A stretch of DNA of 64,000 nt from Streptomyces sp. Sge12 (GCF_002080455.1 NZ_CP020555.1:6174501-6238500), one strand, 5' to 3'; shown: positions 25,620 through 34,998, numbered from the stretch's first letter. Notes: generated from the sequence alone by a model not told the origin. Numbers and translations are program-made.

Positions 25620-27275
25620 ATGACGTACGACGCAGACGTGATCGTGATCGGAGCCGGGCTCGCGGGGCTCGTGGCCACCGCCGAGCTCGTCGACGCGGGC
25701 CGCAAGGTCATCCTGCTCGACCAGGAGCCGGAGCAGTCGATCGGCGGCCAGGCGCACTGGTCCTTCGGCGGGCTGTTCTTCGTGGACTCGCCCGAGCAGC
25801 GCCGGATGCGGATCAAGGACAGTCACGCCCTGGCCCTCCAGGACTGGCTGGGCACCGCCGGATTCGACCGCGAGGAGGACGCCTGGCCGCGCCGCTGGGC
25901 CGAGGCGTACGTCGACTTCGCGGCCGGCGAGAAGCGCTCCTGGCTGCACGCCCAGGGCGTCCGCTTCTTCCCGGTGGTCGGTTGGGCGGAGCGCGGCGGC
26001 TACGACGCCAACGGTCACGGGAACTCCGTCCCCCGCTTCCACATCACCTGGGGCACCGGTCCCGGCCTGGTGGAGCCCTTCGAGCGCCGGGTCCGGGCCG
26101 GTGTGGCCCGCGGCCTGGTCCGGTTCGCGTTCCGCCACCGCGTCACAGGGCTCTCCGCCACGGCCGGCGCGGTGGACACCGTGACGGGCGAGATCCTGGA
26201 ACCCTCCGACGCCGTACGCGGCACCGCCAGCAGCCGCGAGACCACCGGGACGTTCTCGCTGCGGGCCCAGGCCGTGATCGTCACCAGCGGCGGCATCGGC
26301 GGCAACCACGACCTCGTCCGCGCACAGTGGCCCGCCCGGCTCGGCACCCCGCCGCAGCGGATGCTGTCGGGGGTCCCGGCCCACGTGGACGGCCTGATGC
26401 TGGGCATCGCGGAGCGGGCGGGCGCCAGCCACATCAACAAGGACCGGATGTGGCACTACACCGAGGGCATCCAGAACTGGGACCCGATCTGGGCCCGGCA
26501 CGGCATCCGCATCCTGCCCGGCCCCTCCCCGCTGTGGCTGGACGCGACGGGCAAGCGGCTGCCCGTGCCGCTCTTCCCGGGCTTCGACACCCTCGGCACC
26601 CTCGACCACATCATGAAGACCGGCCACGACCACACATGGTTCGTGCTCAACGAGCGCATCATCGGCAAGGAGTTCGCCCTCTCCGGCTCCGAGCAGAACC
26701 CGGACCTCACCGGCAAGTCGGTGCGCGACGTCTTCACCCGGGCGCGCCAGGCCGTACCGGCCCCGGTCCGGGCCTTCATGGACAACGGGGCCGACTTCGT
26801 CGTCGAGCGCGACCTGTCCGCCCTGGTCCGCGGGATGAACGCGGTCACCAAGGAGGACCTCCTCGACGAGGCCGCGGTCCGGGGCGAGATCGTGGCCCGC
26901 GACCGGGAGATCGCCAACCCCTTCACCAAGGACCTCCAGGTCACGGCCATCCACGGCGCGCGCAGGTACCTCGGCGACAAGCTGATCCGTACGGCCGCCC
27001 CGCACCGGATCCTGGACCCCAAGGCCGGGCCGCTGATCGCGGTACGGCTCTCGATCCTGACCCGCAAGTCCCTGGGCGGCCTGGAGACCGACCTCTCCTC
27101 GCGCGTCCTGACCGGCTCCGGCGAACCGCTGCCGGGCGTCTACGCGGCGGGCGAGGCGGCCGGATTCGGCGGCGGCGGGGTGCACGGCTACCGGGCCCTG
27201 GAGGGCACCTTCCTCGGCGGGTGCATCTTCTCGGGCCGGGCGGCGGGCCGCGCCGCCGCCCGCGCCATCGGCTGA
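25620..27275 (+). CDS. FAD-binding dehydrogenase (fumarate-reductase/KstD-like flavoprotein)
   Basis: A 551-residue flavoprotein. The FAD-binding Rossmann motif is DVIVIGAGLAGLVATAEL at the N-terminus, with the second GG signature in SIGGQAHWSFGGLFFVDSPEQ. A middle segment (VTSGGIGGNHDLVRAQWP) and the C-terminal GEAAGFGGGGVHGYRALEGTFLGGCIFSGRAAG complete the fumarate-reductase/3-ketosteroid dehydrogenase fold. It is commonly annotated only as FAD-binding dehydrogenase; the substrate is unknown. Start ATG 25620 is set by GGAGGA upstream; the longer frame from 25557 adds an unrelated stretch. Divergent from the Nudix gene. Confidence 0.88.
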   Translation: MTYDADVIVIGAGLAGLVATAELVDAGRKVILLDQEPEQSIGGQAHWSFGGLFFVDSPEQRRMRIKDSHALALQDWLGTAGFDREEDAWPRRWAEAYVDFAAGEKRSWLHAQGVRFFPVVGWAERGGYDANGHGNSVPRFHITWGTGPGLVEPFERRVRAGVARGLVRFAFRHRVTGLSATAGAVDTVTGEILEPSDAVRGTASSRETTGTFSLRAQAVIVTSGGIGGNHDLVRAQWPARLGTPPQRMLSGVPAHVDGLMLGIAERAGASHINKDRMWHYTEGIQNWDPIWARHGIRILPGPSPLWLDATGKRLPVPLFPGFDTLGTLDHIMKTGHDHTWFVLNERIIGKEFALSGSEQNPDLTGKSVRDVFTRARQAVPAPVRAFMDNGADFVVERDLSALVRGMNAVTKEDLLDEAAVRGEIVARDREIANPFTKDLQVTAIHGARRYLGDKLIRTAAPHRILDPKAGPLIAVRLSILTRKSLGGLETDLSSRVLTGSGEPLPGVYAAGEAAGFGGGGVHGYRALEGTFLGGCIFSGRAAGRAAARAIG

Positions 27276-27346
27276 CCGCGCCAGCGGCTGACCGGTCAAC
27301 CGCTGACCGGTCTGCGGCCGACCGGTCGGCGGGGGCCGTTCCGCCG

Positions 27347-27384
27347 CAGGAGCCCGTCAGACCAGCAGGAGCCCGTCAGACCAG
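27347..27384 (+). repeat. Perfect 19-bp direct repeat at the end of the ASCH gene
   Basis: CAGGAGCCCGTCAGACCAG occurs at 27347-27365 and again at 27366-27384 without a gap. The second copy includes the ASCH stop codon. Upstream (27282-27330) CGCTGACCGGTC-like units also repeat three times. Confidence 0.85.
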
Positions 27385-27801
27385 CCGTTCGGTGACCCGG
27401 AACCGCTCCGCGATGACGAGGGTGTCGTCGTCGACCGTGAACCCCGGGTCACCGATCGCTCCGCGTACCGGTTCGCTGTGCCAGAACTCCTCGTGTGCCG
27501 TACGCCATTCGGCCACCGACGCGTACCCCTCGCCCTCTTCGAGCGCGTGCTGAAGCCCGATGTCCCCCAGCCGCAGCACCTCCACGGCGGTCACCTCCAC
27601 CACCGCCACCCCGCGCTCCGCGGAATCGACCAGCAGCGACCGGGCGCCGGGCTCCGGCAGGGGCTCGTCCTCGGCCTCGTACTCCGCGAGCAGGCCGGTG
27701 GTGCTGGTCTTCGCCCCGCTCAGCACGGCCGCGACCAGCTGGTCGCGCAACGGCCCGGGAAACCCCAGCAGATAGGGGGGAAGATCGTGATAAGCAGTCA
27801 T
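27376..27801 (-). CDS. ASCH-domain protein
   Basis: A 141-residue single ASCH-domain protein (YLLGFPGPLRDQLVAAVLSGAKTSTTGLLAEYE, then VDSAERGVAVVEVTAVEVLRLGDIGLQHALEEGEGYASVAEWRTAHEEFW). ASCH is a PUA-like beta-barrel thought to bind RNA; some members are N4-acetylcytidine amidohydrolases. The conserved lysine in SGAKTSTT fits that group. It is monocistronic and convergent with the FAD dehydrogenase. Confidence 0.88.
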   Translation of the reverse strand: MTAYHDLPPYLLGFPGPLRDQLVAAVLSGAKTSTTGLLAEYEAEDEPLPEPGARSLLVDSAERGVAVVEVTAVEVLRLGDIGLQHALEEGEGYASVAEWRTAHEEFWHSEPVRGAIGDPGFTVDDDTLVIAERFRVTERLV

Positions 27802-28066
27802 GCGGCCACCCTACGAGACGGCGCGGACACCTCCCGGAAGTGGACCGTTCACCCAACTCGCACCCCCCTCGCAGCAGTTGAAACCCGCCACGCAGTGGAC
27901 TGGACCTTGACGCGGAGCTGGGCGTACCGCTTTGCTGTGCGTGATCACCGGCGCGCTCACCGTCGCGATCCCCCGAACCGCCCGGCCGAACCCCTCGCGT
28001 GCGCCTTGCGCGAGTACCGGCCACCGCCGACCCACGTCCGCCCGCGCCCTGGAGGGAAACCCGCGG

Positions 28067-29014
28067 ATGTCCCCGCCTCCGCCGCCCCTCGGCCGCGCCC
28101 GCAAGCGGGACGCCCAGCTCTTCGACCCGGCCCTGTGCGACGCCGAACTCGTCGACGTGCGGTCCCAGTTCACCCAGGGCCGGTGGGCCCGGGCCCGTGC
28201 CCTCCTCGTCGGCACCGGTGACGACTGGGACCGCCGCGGCCACCGCGTCGTCGTCCTCGCCCAGACCCCGGCGGCCACCGCCTGGGCCCGCGAGTGGCTG
28301 CTCGCCGAACCGGAGAGCGCCGACGCCGCGACCCTGCTCGCCTGCGCCGCCGTTTTCGGAGCCCTGCGCCACAAGGGCACCCCGGCCGCGGCCGAGGAGG
28401 CCTGCCGACGGGCCGCCGCCCTGCTCCCGGCGGACCCCACCCCCTGGCTCGGACTGCTCCTCCTGTCCCGCGCCTTCGGCAGCGAGGAGGAGTTCAGCCG
28501 GCACTTCGACCAGGTCCGGGCCCGCCACCGCGAGCACCACCACGCCCATCACCTGATGGTCGCGAAGCTGGCCGAACGCGTCCTCGTCTCCGGTCAGGAC
28601 CCGCTCCACGAGGTCTACGACTTCGCGGCCTGGGCCGCCGAGGAGTCCCCGGCCGACTCCCCGCTCGCCGTCCTCCCCGTCGTCGCGCACGCCGAGCGGT
28701 ACCGGGTACTGGCCGCCACGCACGGCCACTCGCCCGAAGCGGCCGCCGCCCACTGGGCCGGCCGCCGCGCCCGCCAGGTGCTGCGCTCCGCCTTCGACTG
28801 GTGGTTGGAGTGGGAGCGCGACGACCACCCCCGCAACCGGGTCGACCTCAACTTCCTCGCCCACGCCAAACTCTGCGAGGGCCGCCCCGCCGAGGCCGCG
28901 GCACTCTTCCACCGCATCGGCAGCCATGCCACCCGCGCCCCCTGGTCCTACCCGGACCGGGACCCGCAGAAGGCCTTCCTCGCCGCCCGCGGCGTCGCCC
29001 TCGGCACCGCCTGA
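28067..29014 (+). CDS. Hypothetical helical-repeat (TPR-like) protein
   Basis: A 315-residue soluble protein that I do not recognise by name. It is made of Ala-rich helix pairs such as ADAATLLACAAVFGALRHKGTPAAAEEACRRAAALLPADPTPWLGLLLLSRAFGSEEEFSRHF, which read like tetratricopeptide units of about 34 residues. RHREHHHAHHLMVAKLAE is a His-rich helix. ATG 28067 follows GGAGGG. It lies upstream of the permease at 29140 by 126 bases and might be co-transcribed. The 265-base gap before it contains only a possible TTGACG box at 27907. Confidence 0.7.
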   Translation: MSPPPPPLGRARKRDAQLFDPALCDAELVDVRSQFTQGRWARARALLVGTGDDWDRRGHRVVVLAQTPAATAWAREWLLAEPESADAATLLACAAVFGALRHKGTPAAAEEACRRAAALLPADPTPWLGLLLLSRAFGSEEEFSRHFDQVRARHREHHHAHHLMVAKLAERVLVSGQDPLHEVYDFAAWAAEESPADSPLAVLPVVAHAERYRVLAATHGHSPEAAAAHWAGRRARQVLRSAFDWWLEWERDDHPRNRVDLNFLAHAKLCEGRPAEAAALFHRIGSHATRAPWSYPDRDPQKAFLAARGVALGTA

Positions 29015-29139
29015 CGGCGCACCGCCCGCCCGCGCACTGCCTCACTGCGCACGCCTCACCGCGCACCGCCCGACCGCACCGCCGCAAGCCCCCGCACGTA
29101 CACCCCCGAGAGAACCGTGCCCCCCGAAAGGACGCCGCC

Positions 29140-30711
29140 ATGCCGACGGGCAGATCCTCCACGCTCCAAGAACCGGCCGAGATCCGTACGTACAAGGGCC
29201 AGGACCGGGCCCTGCGCGCCGGCCGCCTCGGCACCGCCGGCCTGCTCCTGTCGGTGCTCGCCGCCAGCGCGCCCCTGATGGTGGTAGCAGGTGTCATGCC
29301 CACGACCTTCGGGGTCATGGGCATCGTCGGCCAGCCACTGCTCTTCGTCATCCTCGGCGCCGTCCTCGCGCTCTTCAGCGTCGGCTACGCCGAGATGAGC
29401 CGGCACGTCCACAACGCCGGCGCCTTCTACGCGTACATCGCCCGGGGCCTCGGCCCCACCGCCGGCGCGGCCGCCTCCCTCGTCGCCCTCGTCGCGTACA
29501 GCGCCATGCAGGTCGGCGTCTTCGGCATCCTCGGCTTCGAGATATCCGGCCTCTTCGCCACCTACCTGGACATCGAGCTCGCCTGGTGGATCCCGGCCCT
29601 GCTCGCCGTCGCCGCCACCGGGGCACTCGGCTGGCTCAAGATCGACCTCAACGCCAAGGTCCTCGGGGTCCTCCTCCTCGTCGAGTGCCTCCTCGTCGTC
29701 GTCTTCGACGTCGCCGCCATCAGCAAGCCGGCCGCCGAAGGCCTCTCGCTGCACGCCTTCAACCCCGAGACCCTCGGCGGAGCCGGCTTCGGCACCGCCC
29801 TCTGCTTCTGCATCGCCGCCTTCGTCGGCTTCGAGCAGTCCCCGGTCTACGCCGAGGAGACCAGCAAGCCGCACATCGTCGTCTCGCGCGTGATGTTCCT
29901 CGCCGTCGGCTTCGTCGCCCTCTTCTTCGCCGTGAGCGCCTGGGCCCTCACCGTCGCCACCGGCCCCTCCAAGGTGGTCGAGACCGCGGGCGAGGCGGGC
30001 CCCACCCTGCTCTTCCAGCTCACCGAGGCCCGCCTCGGCACCGCCTTCACCGACGTCCTGCACGTCCTCTTCGTGACCGGCATGTTCGCGGCCATGCTCA
30101 GCTTCCACAACGTCGTCGCCCGCTACGCCTTCGCCATGGGCCGCGAGGGCCTGCTCCCGGCCACCTTCGGCCGTACCAACGCCGGCACCGGCGCCCCCGC
30201 CACCGGCTCCCTCCTCCAGACCGGCATCGCCGCCCTCGTCGTGATCGCCTTCGCCCTGACCGAGGACAAGGCCCCCGCCGACCCCTCCCTCAAGGTGCAG
30301 CTGCCCGACCCCACCACCCCCGTCCTGCACCTGTTCACCTGGATGGGCAGCGTCGGCGCCCTCGGCGTGACCCTCCTCATGGCCGCCGCCTCCTTCGCCG
30401 TCATCGCCTTCTTCGTCCGCCGCGGCACCGCCGGCGCCCAGGTCTGGCGGCTCGTCGCGGCCGGCACCGCCGGTCTCGCCCTCCTCGCCATCGCCGTCTA
30501 CACGGTCAAGGACTTCGGCGTCCTGGTCGGCGCCGAGAAGGGCTCCGCGCTCAGCTGGCTGCTGCCCGGCATCATCGCCGCCGCCGTCGTCATCGGGCTG
30601 GTCTACGGAGCCGTCCTGCGCCGCAGCCGCCCCGAGGTGCACGCCCGTATCGGCCTCGGGAACGAGGCCTTCCGGCTCGACCAGGCCGCGGAGGACACCC
30701 CGGGCGACTGA
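29140..30711 (+). CDS. APC-superfamily amino-acid permease
   Basis: A 523-residue permease with about 12-14 hydrophobic helices. It has APLMVVAGVMPTTFGVMGIVGQPLLF, VGYAEMSRHVHNAGAFYAYIARGLGPTAGA (APC signature), FCIAAFVGFEQSPVYAEETSKPHIVVSRVMF and FHNVVARYAFAMGREGLLPATFGRTN. Such permeases take up amino acids or related amines with protons; the substrate cannot be read. The start at 29140 follows GAAAGGA. A strong terminator follows, separating it from the next permease. Confidence 0.88.
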   Translation: MPTGRSSTLQEPAEIRTYKGQDRALRAGRLGTAGLLLSVLAASAPLMVVAGVMPTTFGVMGIVGQPLLFVILGAVLALFSVGYAEMSRHVHNAGAFYAYIARGLGPTAGAAASLVALVAYSAMQVGVFGILGFEISGLFATYLDIELAWWIPALLAVAATGALGWLKIDLNAKVLGVLLLVECLLVVVFDVAAISKPAAEGLSLHAFNPETLGGAGFGTALCFCIAAFVGFEQSPVYAEETSKPHIVVSRVMFLAVGFVALFFAVSAWALTVATGPSKVVETAGEAGPTLLFQLTEARLGTAFTDVLHVLFVTGMFAAMLSFHNVVARYAFAMGREGLLPATFGRTNAGTGAPATGSLLQTGIAALVVIAFALTEDKAPADPSLKVQLPDPTTPVLHLFTWMGSVGALGVTLLMAAASFAVIAFFVRRGTAGAQVWRLVAAGTAGLALLAIAVYTVKDFGVLVGAEKGSALSWLLPGIIAAAVVIGLVYGAVLRRSRPEVHARIGLGNEAFRLDQAAEDTPGD

Positions 30712-30730
30712 CCTCGCTTTCCAGCCCCTA

Positions 30731-30772
30731 CGAAGCCCCCGACACCCGTTTCCAAGGTCGTCGGGGGCTTCG
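30731..30772 (+). terminator. Intrinsic terminator after the APC permease
   Basis: CGAAGCCCCCGAC (30731-30743) pairs perfectly over 13 bases with GTCGGGGGCTTCG (30760-30772), with a 16-base loop. It starts 20 bases after the permease stop. Confidence 0.85.
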
Positions 30773-30923
30773 GCGTGCAGGGGGTGCTTTTGGAGGGGAG
30801 CGCAGCCTCATGGTCTCCTGTTGCGACCAAAACACCCGGATCGCAGCACAGGGGACACCACCCGGCTCCCCTGCGCGGCGATCGGGGCACGGCCTTGTCC
30901 CACCCACGAAGGCGAAGTCCTAC

Positions 30924-32372
30924 ATGAGTGACCTGAGTGACCGCACCTTGACCGAGGCCCCCGCCCCGGCGCCGACCCGCCATGTCGACGCCGGCGACGA
31001 GGGCTACAGCAAGGACCTCAAGTCCCGCCACATCAACATGATCGCGATCGGCGGGGCGATAGGCACCGGCCTGTTCCTCGGCGCAGGCGGCCGCCTGGCC
31101 GGCGCGGGCCCCTCGCTCGCGATCGCGTACGCGGTGTGCGGAGTCTTCGCCTTCTTCGTCGTGCGGGCCCTCGGCGAGCTCGTCCTGTACCGCCCCTCCT
31201 CCGGCGCCTTCGTCTCGTACGCGCGCGAGTTCATGGGGGAGAAGGGCGCCTACACGGCCGGCTGGCTGTACTTCCTGAACTGGTCCACGACCACCGTCGC
31301 CGACATCACGGCCGCCGCGACCTACGCCCACTTCTGGTCGCTGTTCACGGACGTCCCCCAGTGGGTCCTCGCCTTCATCGCCCTCGCCATCGTGCTCACC
31401 GCCAACCTGATCTCGGTGAAGTACTTCGGCGAGATGGAGTTCTGGTTCTCCCTCGTGAAGGTCGCCGCGCTCGTCGTCTTCCTGATCGTCGGCATCTGGC
31501 TCGTCGCCACCAGCCACGACATCGGCGGCAGCACCCCGGGCCTCGGCAACATCACCGACAACGGCGGCCTCTTCCCCTCCGGCGTCCTGCCGATGCTCCT
31601 GGTGATCCAGGGCGTGGTCTTCGCGTACGCCTCCGTCGAGCTCTGCGGCGTCGCCGCCGGTGAGACCGAGAACCCCGAGAAGATCATGCCGAAGGCCATC
31701 AACTCGATCATGTGGCGCGTGGGCCTCTTCTACGTCGGCTCGGTCGTCCTCCTCGCCCTCCTCCTGCCCTACACGGCGTACAGCTCGGACCAGAGTCCCT
31801 TCGTCACGGTCTTCGACAAGCTCGGCGTCCCCGGCGCCGCCGGCATCATGAACCTCGTCGTCCTGACGGCCGCCCTCTCCAGCCTGAACTCCGGCCTCTA
31901 CTCCACCGGCCGCATCCTGCGCTCGATGTCCCTGTCCGGCTCGGCCCCGAAGTTCACCGGCGTCATGAACAAGGGCAAGGTCCCCTACGGCGGCGTCCTG
32001 TTCACCGCCGCCTTCGGCGTCGCGGGCGTCGGCCTGAACTACTGGATGCCCGGCGAAGCCTTCGAGATCGTCCTCAACCTCGCCTCCATCGGCATCCTCG
32101 GCACCTGGGCGATGGTCATGATCTGCTCGCTGTTCTTCTGGCGCCGCGCGCAGGACGGCCTGGTCGAACGCCCCGCCTACCGCCTGCCCTGGGCCCCGTA
32201 CACCCAGATCGTGACCCTCTGCTTCCTCGTCACAGTGCTGATCCTGATGTGGTGCGACGGCGGAGTCGGCCGCACCACGGTCATGTTCCTCCCGGCCATC
32301 GCCGCCGCCCTGGTCGGCGGCTGGTTCCTGGTCCGCGCCCGCGTAGCAGCCATAGCCGCCACCCACCACTGA
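30924..32372 (+). CDS. Amino-acid permease, AAT family (AnsP/GabP-like)
   Basis: A 482-residue 12-helix permease. It has the AAT signature KDLKSRHINMIAIGGAIGTGLFLGAGGRLAGAGPS at the first helix, PSSGAFVSYAREFMGEKGAYTAGWLYFLNW, VELCGVAAGETENPEKIMPKAINSIMWR and ALSSLNSGLYSTGRILRSMSLSGSAPKF. The family imports amino acids such as asparagine, GABA, proline or phenylalanine. The 150 bases before it hold a weak stem (CAGGGGA/TCCCCTG at 30849-30873) but no recognisable riboswitch. It ends in a strong terminator at 32387. Confidence 0.9.
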   Translation: MSDLSDRTLTEAPAPAPTRHVDAGDEGYSKDLKSRHINMIAIGGAIGTGLFLGAGGRLAGAGPSLAIAYAVCGVFAFFVVRALGELVLYRPSSGAFVSYAREFMGEKGAYTAGWLYFLNWSTTTVADITAAATYAHFWSLFTDVPQWVLAFIALAIVLTANLISVKYFGEMEFWFSLVKVAALVVFLIVGIWLVATSHDIGGSTPGLGNITDNGGLFPSGVLPMLLVIQGVVFAYASVELCGVAAGETENPEKIMPKAINSIMWRVGLFYVGSVVLLALLLPYTAYSSDQSPFVTVFDKLGVPGAAGIMNLVVLTAALSSLNSGLYSTGRILRSMSLSGSAPKFTGVMNKGKVPYGGVLFTAAFGVAGVGLNYWMPGEAFEIVLNLASIGILGTWAMVMICSLFFWRRAQDGLVERPAYRLPWAPYTQIVTLCFLVTVLILMWCDGGVGRTTVMFLPAIAAALVGGWFLVRARVAAIAATHH

Positions 32373-32386
32373 CCCACCCCCCGTCC

Positions 32387-32429
32387 CACAGGGGCTCCCG
32401 CGCCGGCACCCGGCGCGGGAGCCCCTGTG
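32387..32429 (+). terminator. Strong intrinsic terminator after the AAT permease
   Basis: CACAGGGGCTCCCGCGCC (32387-32404) pairs perfectly over 18 bases with GGCGCGGGAGCCCCTGTG (32412-32429), with a 7-base loop. It begins 14 bases after the stop codon. Confidence 0.9.
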
Positions 32430-32477
32430 CTCGTCCCACCCGCGCACACCCGGGTCCCGTCGCGCTCCGTGTGCCCC

Positions 32478-32506
32478 TTGACACCCCCTCGCGGGCTGGT
32501 GAAGCT
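32478..32506 (+). promoter_or_regulatory. Sigma-70-type promoter for the TTA-containing kinase gene
   Basis: TTGACA at 32478-32483 is a consensus -35 box; 17 bases later GAAGCT (32501-32506) serves as a weak -10. The ATG at 32516 is 10 bases further, so the message would be leaderless or have only a few leader bases. Confidence 0.5.
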
Positions 32507-32515
32507 GATCCGGCT

Positions 32516-33460
32516 ATGAGTCGATCTCAACTTCCCTCAGGTCAGGACCCGTTCACCGAATCCTCCGCCGCGCGCGCGGTGCTGGAGGCCGTGCGCCTCG
32601 CAGGCGCACCACAGCCCCACGACCTTGAGCTGCTGAGACTCGGCGAGAACGCCCTCTTCGCGAGTCCGGCGCAGGGTCTCGTGTACCGCGTCGCACGGTC
32701 AGACGGCCTCACCGCCAAGGTGGAGAAGGAGCTCGCCACGGCGCGCTGGCTCGTGGCGCAGGGCTTCCCGGGCCTGCCGCCCCGTGACGAGTTCCGGCAG
32801 CCCGTGTCCGCCGCAGGCCGTCTGGTCACTTTCTGGCAGTACGTGCCGCGCTCTCCGCGTGAGCCGCTCCTCACCGACCTGGCCGTGCTGCTGCGCGACC
32901 TGCACGCACTGCCCGCCCCCGATTTCCCGGTTCCGGTGCTCAACCCCTTCCCCCTCATGCGGGACCGGTTACGAGAGGCCGGCGCCGGCAGCTCCGACCG
33001 CACCGACGCGGCGGTCCCCGAGAAGGACCTGGCGTTCCTCGCGGCAGCCTGCGATGCCGGCGAAGGAGCGTTCAAGGACCTCGTCGCCGCAGACCCCGCC
33101 ATCGGGCTCGTGCACGGAGACGCCCACCGGGGCAACCTCCTGAGCCGAGGCGACCGCGTCCTGCTCATCGACTACGAGGCCGTGGCGCTCGGCCCGCGCA
33201 GCTGGGACCTGCTGCCCACCGCCACCGCCGCAGACCGCTTCGGCCTCGCGCCCGCCGAGTACAAGGAGTTCTGTGCGGTGTACGGGGCGGACGTCACCCA
33301 GCAGCACGGCTACCGCATCCTGCGCACCGTGCGCGAACTCGGCATGACGACCTGGCTGATGCAGAACGTCCCGCACTCGCCGGCCGCAGCGCACGAGTTC
33401 GCCGTCCGCATGGACTCGCTGCGGAAGGGGGACCATGCCGCCCGGTGGCACGCCCTCTGA
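32516..33460 (+). CDS. APH/choline-kinase-fold phosphotransferase with a TTA codon
   Basis: A 314-residue kinase-like protein. The catalytic loop is LVHGDAHRGNLLSRG and the metal motif LLIDYEAVALGPRSWDL; the N-lobe GENALFASPAQGLVYRVARS resembles the nucleotide loop. Its target is unknown; an antibiotic-resistance role is not implied. Leu152 is encoded by TTA (32969-32971), the only TTA codon I found in predicted genes of this window, so translation should depend on the bldA tRNA and be developmentally timed. A strong terminator separates it from the permease, and it overlaps the CorA-like gene by 26 bases, so the two form a module. Confidence 0.82.
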   Translation: MSRSQLPSGQDPFTESSAARAVLEAVRLAGAPQPHDLELLRLGENALFASPAQGLVYRVARSDGLTAKVEKELATARWLVAQGFPGLPPRDEFRQPVSAAGRLVTFWQYVPRSPREPLLTDLAVLLRDLHALPAPDFPVPVLNPFPLMRDRLREAGAGSSDRTDAAVPEKDLAFLAAACDAGEGAFKDLVAADPAIGLVHGDAHRGNLLSRGDRVLLIDYEAVALGPRSWDLLPTATAADRFGLAPAEYKEFCAVYGADVTQQHGYRILRTVRELGMTTWLMQNVPHSPAAAHEFAVRMDSLRKGDHAARWHAL

Positions 33461-34958
33461 CGACCGTGCCGCGCCCGTCCCGCCCGCCCCGGTCGCCGCA
33501 CCCTTCGATCCGTATGTCTCACGTCTGGGCACCCGCCTGACCACGGTGTACGCCACATCATGGACCTACGCCCCCGACACCGCGAACGGCGGCGACGACG
33601 AGGCCGCCTCACTGAGCCCCTCCGCCCAGCTGAACCTGGGACGGCTCGCGAGCGCCTACGACCGCCACGCGGACCAGCTCCCGCGCATCCTGCACCGCGA
33701 GGGCCTGGACACGTCCCTCTTCACGGCCCGCCGGTGGAGCGCGGCCGGAGAGCCGCCACCGACCGTGGCAACCCTGTGGCAGTTCACGGCGCCGTCCGGG
33801 CAGATCCTCCTGGCGCTGACACTCGACCTCGCCGCACCGCTGCTCCGGTGCATCCCGCTGCTGGAGGACCTCTACTACGCCGACATCACCTTCGGCGGTG
33901 CGGGGGTGGAGGAGCTGGCCGCCTCCAGAATCGGCACCTCCCCCTCCGGGCTGCTGCCCGAGCGGCACCAGCTCGTCTTCCGCGCCTCACCCACGGCCGC
34001 CGACGTGCCCTCCCCGGACGAAGCGCAGCGGATCATCTACCGGGCCGACCTGCCGACGCGTCCCGGACTCAATGCGCTGTGCACACCGGACGAACTCAAC
34101 CGCCGACCGACCACATCCGGCGTCCTCGGCCCCTACGTCAGCCTGTTGACCGGCCACCAGGACTACGTGGAGAACGCCGCGTTCCTCTCGGCCGTCCAAG
34201 CCGTCGCCTCGGCCGCCCGACTGCGCGAGATTCGGGTGCTGGCCGAATCGTACGCACGCCGCTTCCGGGCCCGCACGGACGCGAACACCCGGCCGCACGA
34301 ACGGCGCACCCTCCTCGAACGCATCACGATGGCGCAGGGGCACCTGGAGCTGGAGCTCGGATACAGCGTCGAGATCCCCGCAGACCTCGCGACCCTGATT
34401 CCGTCCCTGAGGCCGACGTCCTACCATGCCGCACTGTACGAAGCCATGGGCCTCACCGACCGTGCCGCCGCAGTCAGCCAGACACTCCAGCGCCTGGGCA
34501 ACGCCACAGCCGCCGAGCTGACGTCGGTCGAGTCCGCCGAGCTGAGGGCGGCGGACCGGCGCCGGGTGCGGACCGTCGTCGCCGTCACCTTCGTCACGAC
34601 CGTGACGGCGACCCTGGGCCTGCTCTTCGCCTTCTTCGGCATCAACGCCGCCGAGGTCGACGAGCGGCGCTCGATGTTCGACCTCGCCTACGCCCCGGTG
34701 TACGCCCTGATCGCCGTCGTCCTCGTCTTCGGCTTCCTGCTGTACGCCGCCCTCCAGGCCTTCGACAGGGCGGCGCTGCGCCGCAGCCATTCGGTGCAGG
34801 CCCCGACCTGGCACGGTACGCACCGGCTGCTCGCGAGCGAACTCGGCACGGCCCTCCTGGACGGCCGCCCCACCCGCCTCCCGGAGCCGCGCGACCCGCC
34901 GAGCATCGAACGGGCGGACGCCCCACCCACCGAGCCCCTGCGCCGACGAGGATCGTGA
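33435..34958 (+). CDS. Uncharacterised CorA-like two-helix membrane protein with a GIN motif
   Basis: A 507-residue protein with a large cytoplasmic N-terminal region and two C-terminal transmembrane helices (VVAVTFVTTVTATLGLLFAFF near residues 378-400 and APVYALIAVVLVFGFLLYAAL near 419-439). The first helix ends FFGINAAEV, where CorA-family channels have YGMN; GIN is a conservative variant. The helix-loop-helix topology also matches CorA. Upstream, an RERI/coiled segment (ERRTLLERITMAQGHLELELGYSVEI) precedes the helices. ATG 33435 has GGAAGGGGG 4 bases upstream, inside the end of the kinase gene. Function unknown: ion channel or signalling partner of the kinase. Confidence 0.7.
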   Translation: MPPGGTPSDDRAAPVPPAPVAAPFDPYVSRLGTRLTTVYATSWTYAPDTANGGDDEAASLSPSAQLNLGRLASAYDRHADQLPRILHREGLDTSLFTARRWSAAGEPPPTVATLWQFTAPSGQILLALTLDLAAPLLRCIPLLEDLYYADITFGGAGVEELAASRIGTSPSGLLPERHQLVFRASPTAADVPSPDEAQRIIYRADLPTRPGLNALCTPDELNRRPTTSGVLGPYVSLLTGHQDYVENAAFLSAVQAVASAARLREIRVLAESYARRFRARTDANTRPHERRTLLERITMAQGHLELELGYSVEIPADLATLIPSLRPTSYHAALYEAMGLTDRAAAVSQTLQRLGNATAAELTSVESAELRAADRRRVRTVVAVTFVTTVTATLGLLFAFFGINAAEVDERRSMFDLAYAPVYALIAVVLVFGFLLYAALQAFDRAALRRSHSVQAPTWHGTHRLLASELGTALLDGRPTRLPEPRDPPSIERADAPPTEPLRRRGS

Positions 34959-34998
34959 CGTCCTCGTCGGCCTCCGTGCCCCGCAGGACCGCGCTGTG

